From positions 6,908,501 through 6,972,500 of the forward strand of contig JAVTVX010000013.1 in NCBI GenBank assembly GCA_033439265.1: a stretch of DNA of 64,000 nt. The letters are read 5' to 3'. The stretch comes from Dillenia suffruticosa (Eukaryota; Streptophyta; Magnoliopsida; Dilleniales; Dilleniaceae). The notes under the pieces are model-generated. The model did not search any database, was not told the origin of the DNA, and was given only the letters and a program-made list of their open reading frames with translations. The position numbers and the translations under genes were made by a program. Below are positions 23,401 to 35,426 of the stretch, one piece after another; position 1 is the stretch's first letter, and each line of letters opens with the position of its first letter.

Positions 23401-26400
23401 ATATCATTCTTAATCCTTATCATCCAGGAGAGCAGGTGTACAGGTGACACTACTATGTTCCAGTAAGATCAATGGTGCAGTGATGCCCCCACGAAGTTGT
23501 CCCCTGGATAATTTCTTCTTGGTTCAAAATAAGCAGGGGGTGAACAGTGACTGCAGGAGGGAAACCTCCAGGAGTTTTTCTAGAACGTCACATCTCAAGG
23601 AACATGAAAGGAGTGTTTTGTTAGTTATTTTATTGACTGTGTAGTCTTGACTTTGATATAGATGGAAAGGACATGGTTATTTTAAAAGCTAAAGGATCTT
23701 ATAAGTAGTGTTTGGATCCACAACAGAAGGGACAGGTACCGGACAAAGAACAACATGTTTTGTTTGTGGAGACGGAGACAAAATCAAAAATTGCCTCCAT
23801 CTCCAGGACGGATGAGCCAAATTTCTTTAACTCCTTTTTGAGGAGACATGGGTGACGGAGATGAAAACGAAAAATTTAATGAATTTTTTTCCTAACTTTG
23901 CCCTCATGCATTTTCAAAATTTTCATCCCCCTTAGGTCATGTCTTTGTCCCTTCTGTCCAGTAGTTGAACCAAATGCTACCGTAATATTGTCATTATGCA
24001 CGATGTTGATAGTGGAGGTCAGAAGGATTAGTAACATTATATTTCCCAGAGTAAGGATTTTTTTGCAGAGCATGTAGGCCCCACCAAGGTTATAGAGTTT
24101 ACCCCCAAAAACAAAAAGACAACTTTCCCATTTCGAACTTATGACCTCCAAGTCAAAATGGGTCCACTCCCGTGTTACCTGAATCTTGGTTCATTATGGT
24201 ACATGACACAACTACTGGATCATGGTATATTATCTTCCTCAACATGTTGTATATGAGGGACGGCTTAAATAGATGCTTAGATCACTATTTCTAGTGATAG
24301 CCTTCATTCACGTATTAATGTAGGGCTTTGACCTATGAAGCATGGTAACTTCAAAATGGAAGCAGCGTATGTGTCCAGCATGTGTCAGACATGGGCACTT
24401 TCTGAATTCTAGGGGACACATGTTGGACACTCCATGTGGTGAGTCCTTTTTGTTCCTCTTTTCAATACCTAACACTTTTTGGGCACTTCAGCACTTTCTA
24501 AACATTGTAAAGACACTTTTCACAATCATTATGATAAAAATTTGATTAATTATATGGCTAAATTTACATATATGAATCTCCTGTTCGAAAGTAAATTGTA
24601 ATCTATAGAGAAAATTTAATAATACTATTTCAATTATAAATCCATATACATAAGACCAATATTATCTTATAACGTGTTTGCTGTGCCGATGTCCAATTTT
24701 TTGAAAATTTTTCTTGTCCCAACCACATGTTTGTGTCCACACTTGTATCCAAGTGTCGTCCATGACTCAGGTCACAACCCACCCTTATACCCAAAATTAT
24801 GAGCAAGTGTTTGGATGAGGGCGGATTTGGCATGGATTCTGGCAATCCCCTACTTGGATAAAAGACAATGGATTTTGTAAACCCTATGAGGTTGCTGGGC
24901 TAACATAACCAATTGAAACCCTCAAATAGACGTGGTAATTTTCAAATCCAACCATCCAAGATTTTACTTTTAACATCATATGGTCTTATAACTCTTATAA
25001 ATAATGCAATTTCCATCTCATTCCCACTTACTATTTTTGTATCTCCATCCACCTTGCATCACTTTGGCAGTGTAATATCGTCACTCAAACTGCTGTTATT
25101 GTTACAAAAATCAGAAATAAATTAACACTAATCCCCACTAACCACATCAGAATTGGCTATCGATAATTTCACATTATAACTAAAACTTGTCAGTAACATC
25201 AATCAAAATAAAAATAAGTAAATAAATAAAAAGATTTTCAGTTAATAAACTGTGTTATTCTTGAAAGCCCTTTCATTTGAAAATTCACATAACTTCGAAA
25301 ATTCACATAACATTTCAGGCTCAGGAAAATCTGTATGCAGTCAAGTTTCAAGTTGATGAAGTTGTAAGCTGAACTTAATCCATTAATTAATAATAAAAAA
25401 ACTAATATGAGACTCGGATATACAATCACATTCAGTAAAATCTGGTCAGACTTCAATCAAAGAATTGTATAGCTAGTCAGGCATTTATACACGGACAATG
25501 TATTGGTATGGGTGTTGAAGACTTCATTCCAATGGAAACTTATATTTGAACATGCATACACACCAGATAAAAACATGCCTCCACTAAAATAACAAAAGAA
25601 AAATGCCTTGCACAGATTGATTGATGTACCAAAGTTAACTAAGAAACAATTTAAATGGGAAATTAGAGATGAAGAACAAGATATGGAAAGAGACATTCAA
25701 AGCAGATTTGTTTCCACAGGAATGGCAACATATGCAACACAAAGATGAGGGAATCGTTGAATGAGATACGAAGGGATGTGAAAGTTTAAGCCGTAGACTT
25801 TTCCATTGAAAAATGAATAAATAAATAATTCTGGTCATAGACATCAATTAGGAAAAGATGAAACATGCATGTTGAGTAGCAAAGGCCATAGCTGGATTTT
25901 ATCAAGAGTTATTGGTATACTTGCAGAATTGCCCATTGATAATGCACAAAAACAGCTGAAAGTTATGTTCTTACTCGTTCCTTGAAGCTTCTGTATCCCG
26001 TGCAAACATCTTGTAGGACAACAATTTTCCTTCCAGTTGACGTAAAAGTTGGTCAACCTTGCTTATGCTGAAATGTTTTGGTTTATTTCCATTTTGTGTT
26101 TCATGACTGTTCTCATCACCCAAGTTTTCATCATTATTCTGTCCAAGCTGTTCATCATAATGACTCATGCGGTCATCTTTGCCAAAACTGATTTTCTCAA
26201 TATCAGCCCTGTTGTGGTTGTATCGCACTCTCTCCTCTTCATTGCCAAATGGAAACACGTAAAAGTAGCGTCTCCATCTAGCACAGAAATTAGGATGAAA
26301 TACACGTGGCACCTGCAACAGCAAGAAGCTAATTTTATCACAGGAATTACAGCAGAGTGGTGGCAATTAAGGTACCAACATAAATTTGGACTAGTATAAT

Positions 26401-29400
26401 TGGACGTCAAAAGCAGCCATCGCATGTATGCAAGGTTTTCAAATCAAAGCTGTTGTTGGCCTCAACAATGAGAAGCAATCAAGGCCAAGATTTTCTTTTG
26501 GATAGGGAACAAAGGGAGGATTGTCCCTTACCCCAATTAACATCGTGTCATGAGGGTATTTTAACAGTGATGGAGACAGGAGAGAGAAAGAGGCTTAATT
26601 TAGTCGAGTTTCTCTGAGGAAGTGAGAGGAGCTTCAAGACTGAGAAAAAGACCTTGGATGGGTGTTCTCCTATTAGCCCCTCAGTCTATTCTATCTAGCA
26701 GTTGTAACTGCTTCTTCTTTAGCAGATATAGCAAATTCAATGTTATGCAAGTGCCTCCAATAGTTGCCTGCAAAAAAAAGGCCCTTTTCCTTACAATCTG
26801 GTCTAATACATGTTTTCAGGCCACAACAAATCCCGCTTGAATTTCTCAACTAAAAAATAATATTTATTGAAATAAAGAGGACAAGAAATCCTCAGGGAAA
26901 AAGAGAAGAAAAAACATCAACAGGAACAAAGTTGTTGAACAGAGAAGAGCTCTCTAATCCATTCATATATCCCTTTTTAGAGCTTTCAGAGCAACAGCCA
27001 TTTAGCAAAAGAAAGAAAAAAGAAGCAGCATTTTCTTAGAGAGGCTATGGATGGATTGGATTTTTGAAAATACTTGCATTCCACCATTTCAGCATGATGA
27101 TGTGGTCAAGCTTTCATAACATCATTACTATAAATGTGATGTTCATAACCTACTCGGTGGAATGGAAGCCAGAGTATGAACAAAAAAAAACAACTGGAGT
27201 AACCTCAGAGACAGCTTGGACCCTGATTGCTCCTGGGGCTGCACTTTTAATTGCATCCTCAATATCATGAGCTTTAACATCATCCCTCCAAGTATCTGCA
27301 AAGAACACAGATCAGAATACTGCATCACCATTCAGCAGCAGCAGAGAAGAAAACAAAAGGAAAAGGAAAATGAAAAGCCACGATAGCTTCCCAAACATCA
27401 TTTAACTCAAAGAATCTCATGTTTATATCAATGGTCAATTAGGATTCTCATTCTAGACAAAGAAAAGGAATTTTGATTTCTTCTGTCTTTTTCATTTTGA
27501 TAGAAAATGAAATTGTATTAGATAAAGAAGAGAATATACATAAGTCTCTAAAGGATAAGAAATCCTTAGAGTTAAAAAGAGGCACAATAAACAAAAGTTA
27601 AAACTAAGGATTGTTCTCCAATTCCTCTTCAAATCCTCAATCCTCCATAATCTCTATAAGTTTCTTTAGCAACAGCCCAAGGAGAAGCATAACAGACAGC
27701 CAATCTTTTAATTTTTTAAAATTCTAGCATTTCATTCCCTCCAAATAAACCAAGGAATAGCAATACGCATGCATTACCGAAGCTAAAAGACATCTATGTC
27801 CCTGCCAAAGCCTCTAAACTTTGCCAGAAACAAACTAAAGATACTTTTAAGACTGACTGATTGATTACCGAATATAGCAAATCGGTGGTTTCACATCCTC
27901 CGAACAACAAAGCAATGTGAGAATCTTTTCTGCACATCACGGAAATGTGAGAGGAAATAGCTTTGAAAAGCTTCCTTTTTTAATAGATTGTTTGTATTAA
28001 TCTTGTTAAGCATCACAAACCAAGTAAAAACTGAACCTTTGGCAGGAACTTTCAAAGTTGTGAAGAGGTGCCGAGTCACGAGGCAAGGCGAGGCCTCAGC
28101 TCCTTTGATTTCCTGAGCTGTGTTGTGCATTTTATAATAGACCAACTTGCCCTTGTTTTACTCTACTGGAGTTAAAAAGTAAAGGGTATTTTTGTAATAG
28201 TGCCACAATTAGGTTGGAAAAAATTTATTAATTAAAAAAAAAAATCTAGTTGAGAGGGAGAAAAACCAACCATGAAGAGAGAACAAAAGAGAAACAACAC
28301 CGAGGGGAAGACAACGCTAAGAGGAGAATTTAGATCAAGTCAGACATCAGAGAAACAAGTCAGGTGATTTTCTTCTTCTCTCTCTCTTCAACTTCCATTT
28401 TCACGGCATTATGATACCAAATTTTCTAACTTCATTTTTTTTAATATAAATCACTAATCAAAATACACATTTGATTTTCTTTTTTTTTTTTTGCCTTTTT
28501 TTTCTTGTTGCTATATTCTTCATAGCAAAAGGACAAAACGATTAATAGAGATGTATTAGATAGAATAAGCACGATGGTCAAAATGGAAAAATACGTCAGG
28601 TATTCTATGTGATTGAAAGGTAGCACTAAAATTTAAAGAAAAGTTTTATAGGATGGCGATTAAACCTACTTTGTTGTATAGATCTAAATGTTAGGCAATA
28701 AACCAAAAGCACAAACAAAAGATGAGAGTTGCAGAGATGAGGATGTTAAGGTGAATATGCAAACACACAAAAATGGACAACATAAAAAATGAATATATTA
28801 CGAAGAAAGTTTGGATTACGCGCATTGAGGAAAATTGAGGGAAACACGATTAAGATGGTATGGACACGTACATAGACGATTGATAAAGGTTCCAATTAGG
28901 TGGGGTAAGACTATGACAAGTATTCATATTAAACGAGGGAGGCTTGGATAATGACAATAAAATATGATATGAATTATCTATATATAGATGAAAATATGAT
29001 ACAAAATAGAGTTTAACAGCATAAAAGTATTTACATTGCCGACCCTACTTAGAGGGATAAAAGCATAATTCTTGTTATCGTATAAAGAACAATCATATAG
29101 ATGAGCATGCGACATGAAAAAGAATACAATGATATAAAAGAATCCATATAGCCGACCCTACTTAGTATAATAAAGGCTTGGTGGCTGTTGTTGTTGCTGT
29201 TGCTATCTTCTTCATCTTCTATTCCTTTGTTCTGGTATTCGACTGAAGCTGATATCCCTTTTCTCTTGTAGTCATCTTTTTTTTTTTTTTGATTTGTTGC
29301 TTTGTTTTTCATCTTCTATCCCTCTACTCCGTTCTTCAACCAAAGCTGATCTCTTTTTTTTTTATTGTTTTTCTTTCTTGCTATAGAAGCATCAAGTTCT

Positions 29401-32400
29401 AGTCTAAGAGATGATGATTCCAATGATAATCTTGAGATGAAGGAAACAGGATACTCAAGTAAACGAGAAGAAAGCATGGATGATGATGTTTTTGAATATT
29501 AGCGAAATCTACTTGGGAAAGAATATGACTTTATATGATTATTTAGTATTTTGAATTTCATTTTGATTTTCTAATGATATAATCTTACTTTTTAAGATAT
29601 ACATTTGGACTTAATATTATCCATTTAACATTTTGAAAATTTATAGCATAGCTCCTTGCTTTGCTCGGGCGAGTGCCTGAAACCTCATGCATCTTGAAAA
29701 TTTATCAATCTTTGTGCCCTTCAGCACCTAGGGCTTTTGACAATGCCGGGAACTTTTGCCTTCCAAATGAAGCTGTTTAAGAGAAAATTAGGGGTTTGGA
29801 GAAAGCAAATAAGATGATGAAGAAAGATTTACAAGAAAAGACACCTGAATGGTCAAGATTCCAAACTCTAGAATGAGGCAAAATAACAAGAGTATTCATA
29901 TAATCGACAGGAACTTTACCCTGTCTGGCTGACATCAAGCCAAATTGTTATACCAGCAGAAACCAGATTACAGGTTTCTGCTTGCCTTTTCAGAGTATGC
30001 AGCAATTTGGTTGTAGGATTACAAAATAGTTATTTGTGGATGAGAATTACTTGGGAGTTGGGCTCATGTCACAATTGATGCAAACAGCTCCGAAGAACAA
30101 CTTGCAGTGTCGACCAGATAGTCGACTAACATAACATCTTTTAGTATGTCTACCAAGAAATTGGCAATCCACACAACATAAGATTGTGGGAAATTGATTA
30201 GCAGCATTCAATCGATGGTTTAGCAAATTTGAAGCATAGAAAGAAAATTTTAGTTGCAAAATCATCCTATCTTTTCTCCTATCTTGATCTTTTTCAACAT
30301 AACCAAAGTTCAAATTTGCTTTTACAAGATATAGACTTTATATGCTGAAGATAGAATCCCATATTTTGAAATCACTATAAATATGCAAATTATGCCCATA
30401 ATGTCCTACTATCATCGTTCATTACTTCTAGTGATCAAAGAAATGCTGTTAACATCTCCCATGCACCAACAATCTCTATCGTTGTGCTTACTTTTGGCAT
30501 AATTTTCCTTGCAATAGCATAACTTGATATTCCTAGGCAAGGATCCTATGAAAGAAGATGCATTTTGAGTTAACTTTTACTGAAGATCAAGAAAGTAGGC
30601 CAGACAATTAGGCTGGTGCAATGGGATTGCAAGAGTAAACAAAAGTAAAACTCCAAGTTTGGCAAAAAAAAGGACCACCTTTCACTCTTTGTAACAAAGA
30701 AAGAAAAAGCAAGTACATCAAGTTTGCAAAATGCCAATAAAGCCATGCCCTTCACAACAGGAGACAAGAATAACAGGGAGGTAAAAATTTTAGTTAAAAA
30801 AAAAATTCCATCATTTACAGAGACACGGGAGAATGGGCAAACTAAACTACCATAGCCAAGAGCAAAGATATGCACCACTTACAGAAAGAACAAACTTGGC
30901 AAAGAGCTGTTACTCCTTTGTCAGTGCGCCCAGCAACTATAGCACAACCTTCGACTGCTGAACCCTTGTCTTTTAGCCGTTGAGCTTTCTTCTCGTCAAC
31001 AAATTTCCCGAGACAGCTTTCTACTAACCTGAAAGCATGAATAGCATGAGATGATGAGGAAAAGCGCTATTAAATGAATTTTAGATATGGATACAAAGCC
31101 ATTGTACATTTTTAACACGTTTAGTTTTTCTTTAGAGACAAGTGACTTTTCGAAATCTTCAATGGCTTCTGCCAACAAGACATCGGTCCATTGGCCTGAT
31201 TGCCTTGATATTGAAATATTCAAGGCTAGATACTCCTTCATTATGAAAAGGCTTCTTTCAGGGATTAAAGTTTTAAGAATCATCGTGCAAGGGAAGGAAT
31301 GCAGGTGGAGGACTTTGCCAGCTATATGGTAGCTGCAAAGTTAAATGGTGAAAGGACAAATAACCCAAGATGATAGAGGAAGCTTCTTGGATTATTTCAT
31401 AAATAAGGGGAGAACTTTCATATACAAGGACTGAGATAAGGTGATTTGCAAAAAAGAGTTGGCAAATATTGCCGCTAACTAGAAAGTGAATGATAAGAAT
31501 TTGTCTCAGCTTTAGAGGGCTGCTTAAGGAGGAAAAGATGTTTGGTAGTGTAAATGAGTGCATCAACTATTCAGTAAGGGCTTGAATGTCTTCAGGTGGA
31601 TTTTTTCCAATCCAACTAGAAAGTGAATGAAAATGTCATTGGAAATAATAGTTTTGATTCTTGAAGGGTTGTCAAAACCATTAATTAGTGTATGAAATTA
31701 GGTGAATGACTATGTATTTTTCCAAGAGTCCAAGATGTAGAAGAATAGTATTTATTAGTTCTAGAATTTGTAGAAATATTAAATGACGAGTCTCTAGTTT
31801 ACTTCTTGAATTAATATAAATAGGAGTCATTTCTTGTCATAGGTAAGAGAAGAAGATTCTAATCAAAAGAAAAAATAAATAAATAAATAAGTAGAAGTGA
31901 GATTGAGTTCAGAAAAACATGAGCGCTATCCTCTTCACTTCTTCGTCGTCAAATTATGTAGTGTCCACCACACCACAAACATAAACACACTTTTGATTAA
32001 GGGGACAACGATATTCAAAAGGGTACCAAGAGGTTGCATCCTAACAGACTTGGATTATGGCATGCTTTAATCAGTTACAATAATGACCCTAATACTACTA
32101 ATGAGCATTGATTGAAGACAAATTTTAAAGCAATTGAGCAAATGTCAATTCTGAACATAGTAATAGGTTACAATAAGCTCAATCAAATCCCTCAAATTGG
32201 CATATGCTGAATTCTGGAAATGGCAAAGTATACATCAACTCAATCAAGTTCCCAAAAGACGCATATTGAACTCCAGAGATTGTAATAATTTACCTTCATT
32301 AAATTCCAAAAGATATGTTGAATTCCAGAAATGGTAATAGTTCATCATCAATCAAATCAAATCTCCTTAATCAAGAAAATCAATTAAGGGCATTCTGATG

Positions 32401-35309
32401 TGAACCCACCCTCTGTGTTTACCTAAGAGAGGCATTGAGAAGGGGAACATGGAGAGTGGTAGAAAAAAGAAAGAGGAGAAGATCTTTGCACTCCCAAAAC
32501 TCAGCAGAAATTTCGACTATCATGGTTTCAAGAAACTCGCATGAAGTTGCAGGAATCATGGAATCAACAGACTAGAATGAAAAAACAAAAATAAAAATCA
32601 ATAAGCTTCTCTCTCAGCCACTGCAAGTGACAAGAAAAATGGCTCTCAATATAGCTAATGTCGGGGAGTTGCATCTCAACCACAACAATGGCATAGACTT
32701 TAATCTTGACTGCTGAAGACCTCCAGGGAATCAAAATCATCAAATGACGATGAGGGTTTGGATCTGAGAATTAAGCATTGGAACTGCCTAATCACAGAAC
32801 CCCCCCCCCTCCTCTTTTATTTGGTTTGGAACTCTGAAGATGCCTTCAGTGAATAGCATCAAACGATTGTCCAAGTGAGTCAGTTAAGAGAAATTAAGAG
32901 GGTGAAGAAGAGAGGGGGAGAGAGTTGTGTAAGAAATTGCAATGCAGTCTTTTCCGGAAAGTGCAATTTCTACTTAATTCAGAATGTAATATCATTAGGT
33001 TAAATAAGGAATGTGTTAGTTGATTGTGTTTCTCTCTGTAATTTTTGTGCTTAAATCACCGATTATGCCTAAAATTTATACATTATCTTTTATCGAGAAA
33101 ATTGTGTTCGAAAAAACAACACTTTATGTGCACAAGAACACTTCAATGATTTGATTCATGTGTGCTCCCAAACAACTGATTTAGAATGAATATTTTGACC
33201 CATTCCCAAACATTTGGAACGTGAATAAGCATCACTCCAGTTTCAATTCCCATTGGCCATCAAAACAAGGCTTCACGATATGAGAAGTGTTTTGTTTTTC
33301 TTTTTCTTTTTTTTTTAATTTTTGTATTAACCGGTGCTTTTATTTAAAAAAAAAAATAAAGGTCTAGGCTTCAGAACAAAGGTTGCATCCTCTTTCCTAT
33401 ATCATGCTATAACACCAGACTTCCCAGAAAAAAGTTAATAGGGGACCATGTAACGATTTTATATGCACAGATCTTGATATAGATGACATAGTTTGCAAAA
33501 AGGCCAACCTTACATGTGTGGACAGATGGCTTCACAAGGAAGAGATTTTCGAAATTCACATGATAAAAATAAGCCTACATCTACTTTCACCGTAGGTGGG
33601 GATCCTCAAGGTTCTTCAAAGTGAATAAAGAACACTTACTGGCCAACAGAATCACTACAAAAAACCAGTCATAACGAAGTCATCAGCACCAAAAGAAACA
33701 AGAAATTAAAAGTACATATCCTTCCAAGGATGGTAACCATTGGAGAATCTAATGATGCATCTTCACTTTGGTCTCTCTTCAAATCATATAACCTTTATAA
33801 ATCCCCACATGTAAGCTCAAAGAAAATTATAAAAAACTATTTTGCCTCATAGAAAGATAAGTTTCAATGATCTGATTGCAAAAAATTCTGCCATTCCACG
33901 CTCTCCAAATAGACCATGGGATGGCTAAAAGCACACATTTCCATAATAATCAAGCATCTTTCTTCCCTCCAAAACTTCTAAATTTTATGAAAAACAAATC
34001 AGAAAGTTTACTGAAGCAAACCCTGGAATTATCACACCTGCAAACAGGCAATTCCACATCTTTTGACCAAGCAATGTAAAAACAAATGATTTCTAGTTTC
34101 AGCATCAGTATAACACATGACACACACATTCGGGGAAAATAGCTTTATAAAGTCATTTCTTTCAAAAAAGATTGTTAGTATTTATCTTATTAAGCAACAT
34201 GGACCAAATCAAAGCCTTAACCTTGGTAAGAATTTTTGCCTTCCAAATAACATTGTTTAAATAAAAAGGAGAACTCTCACAAAGACAAATTAAATGTTGA
34301 AAGACAGATTTACGTGGAAAAACTCCCAAAGTATCAATCTCTATAGGTTCATTATCCTGAAGGAGAGAAATCAAAGAAGAAAACTCAATAATTTCTCCTT
34401 GTTATGATACAATTACCCAATTTACCATTATACAATTGCTTGCCATGTTCACTTATTTCATGGCCTCTAATTCCACATGATCTCTAGAGGTGCCGATAAG
34501 AACACATCTATATCACAAACACACAAAGATGCACTAAATTGCTTACAGAACAATTTAATTTTATGCAAAACGTGGGAAAAGTGGACTTGCCAAGAACTAA
34601 AGGTTGATTGTCAAGGGAACGTCCATGTGAACCAAAAGTTAGAAAATAAAAGAAAAGAAATCTACCCTTGAATGGTGTTCAAGCCAGGCTGCTTCTGCCA
34701 GCCATCAAACGAAGTTCCGTGATATGAAAGCACAATCTTAAATGTTGCTCTTGCCCACCTTCCTGTCCTTTCCTTTTTATGATTATTACTAACAGGCTCA
34801 TTTTGATTTAAGTACTCTAAGATTTCACCTCCATCATCACGGTAGCCACCCAGTGGAGAAAATTCCCTATAGTGCATTGTATATATGAAGAAGAAATTAG
34901 TAACATTCCCATCCAATTTAATTGTGAAATTCATTCACTGACAAACTAGTTATACGATGCCTAAATATTCCAAAAGTAATGAAAATAATAATAATAATTT
35001 CATTTTCAAGTGGTAATGAAATATGTAACGTCGTATTTGAATGAATGGGAAAAGTGAAAGAGCAAAAGTCTATTGAGAAATTTGTCCTTTCTATATTCAA
35101 TGTCCATCTAAAAAGCACAAAAAATTGAAGGTCACGCACCGCACCTGAGTTCCGAGCAAATCAGAGAAAGAAGAGCGACCATTTACCAAATCATGATAGA
35201 AATCATTCACTTGATTTCATGGCCTATCATACATGAATTGGTAGCTCTCCCTGTCCAAACAACAATTCATACATCCCTCAAAATTCAAAACCCTAGAAAT
35301 ACAATATAG

Positions 35310-35345
<36 letters not shown>

Positions 35346-35426
35346 CCTGGCAGTCCATCTGGAGTGCTTGAAAGGATCGGTATGATCGTAATGGACATAA
35401 ACCTTCTCTTCTTTCTCCACCTCCAT
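20417..35426 (-). CDS. TruA-type tRNA pseudouridine synthase
   Basis: Eight exons on the - strand: 35426-35347, 34866-34666, 31028-30883, 27295-27204, 26312-25975, 22785-22716, 22199-22137 and 20602-20417. Together they code for 391 residues, all joined in phase. TruA enzymes convert uridine to pseudouridine in the tRNA anticodon arm. Family hallmarks appear in order: FKIVLSYHGTSFDGWQKQPG at the start of the fold, then AGRTDKGVTALCQV with the catalytic Asp at 130. They are followed by FHPNFCARWRRYFYVFP, the RDTEASRNEGPPTECFIYHA segment, and ELVGNRFLQKMVRVLVATS near the end. An acidic, Asn-rich insertion encoded by exon 5 (about residues 195-255) interrupts the domain. I see no clear targeting peptide. 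It resembles the plant At5g35400-type protein, from memory. The introns total about 13.8 kb and hold most of the transposon remnants here. The exact target uridine is unknown. Confidence 0.88.
23706..23979. mobile_element. MITE with nested inverted arms
   Basis: About 274 bases. The left end tagtgtttggatcca pairs with the right end ttgaaccaaatgcta. Just inside, acagaagggacaggtaccgg and its continuation pair with gtctttgtcccttctgtcc. The centre has ggagacggagac-type repeats. No clear target duplication was found. The family resembles common plant hAT or PIF-type MITEs whose ends contain gtgtttgg. Confidence 0.55.
24085..24180 (-). mobile_element. SINE-like segment (reverse)
   Basis: On the - strand, gacttggaggtcataagttcgaaatggg has the spacing of an A/B-box SINE of the type ggtcacgggttcgag seen across dicots. 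The remainder is too diverged to set borders. Confidence 0.35.
27530..28055 (-). mobile_element. LINE zf-RVT region, 3' part
   Basis: On the - strand, 28055-27890 reads LKVPAKGSVFTWFVMLNKINTNNLLKK. This matches the start of the reverse-transcriptase zinc-binding (zf-RVT) domain at the C-terminus of plant L1-type LINEs. Decayed matches follow down to about 27600. It appears to continue a piece at 29715-29900. Confidence 0.6.
28056..29714. mobile_element. Insertion splitting the LINE in PUS intron 3
   Basis: This block separates two parts of one LINE zf-RVT region. Its edges carry gaggcaaggcgaggcctcag (near 28078) and ctttgctcgggcgagtgcct (near 29660), which look like ends of a decayed DNA element. 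Near its right end (about 29385-29502, + strand) is a spliced-looking acidic reading, ASSSSLRDDDSNDNLEMKE, ending in a stop. A LINE 3' end is nested inside. Borders and class are uncertain. Confidence 0.4.
28620..29210 (+). mobile_element. LINE 3'-end fragment(s)
   Basis: The + strand spells, with stops, the ORF2 C-terminus of the same LINE class as at 4085: RLRWYGHVHRR near 28845-28880. It is followed by the typical 3' motif gccgaccctacttag, which occurs twice (about 29039 and 29152). The second copy leads into ggcttggtggctgttgttgt. Two overlapping or duplicated 3' ends are likely. Confidence 0.65.
29715..29900 (-). mobile_element. LINE zf-RVT region, 5' part
   Basis: On the - strand it reads SRVWNLDHSGVFSCKSFF and then ASFGRQKFPA. 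This fits the segment just before the zf-RVT start (W..DPSGxFSCKSFF...FIWKAKVPG). It is cut off by the insertion at 28056-29714. Confidence 0.5.
31029..34665 (-). other. Intron 2 of the pseudouridine synthase gene
   Basis: 3.6-kb intron. The LINE remnant at 33700-34380 lies near its 5' end. A C9 run is at about 32800-32810. The part 31100-33600 has open frames without resemblance and is otherwise AT-rich. Confidence 0.5.
33700..34380 (-). mobile_element. LINE zf-RVT remnant
   Basis: On the - strand, 34374-34162 reads FYLNNVIWKAKILTKVKALI, then WSMLLNKINTNNLF. This is a clear zf-RVT domain match and a close relative of the copy at 27530-28055. Frame breaks follow towards 33700. Confidence 0.65.
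35313..35343. repeat. (GA)n microsatellite at the PUS intron 1 donor
   Basis: 31 bases of GA on the + strand. In the gene's sense the donor reads CAG, then GTAT, then directly (CT)n, so the tract starts within about four bases of the exon end. Confidence 0.9.

Larger units (their letters stand above)
22786..25974 (-). other. Intron 5 of the pseudouridine synthase gene
   Basis: 3.2-kb intron. It contains the MITE at 23706-23979 and a SINE-like segment in reverse near 24085-24180. The part 24340-24780 has repeated tgtcc/ggaca motifs in both orientations and may be another decayed DNA element. Open frames inside have no family resemblance. Confidence 0.5.
27296..30882 (-). other. Intron 3 of the pseudouridine synthase gene
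   Basis: 3.6-kb intron. It contains an interrupted LINE (27530-28055 and 29715-29900), the sequence inserted into it (28056-29714), and a further LINE 3' end (28620-29210). The rest, 29900-30882, shows nothing recognisable. Confidence 0.5.

Noticed and set aside
31273-31566. - strand 97-residue open frame in PUS intron 2
   Set aside because: No family resemblance, hydrophobic low-information sequence and no splice context; treated as chance.
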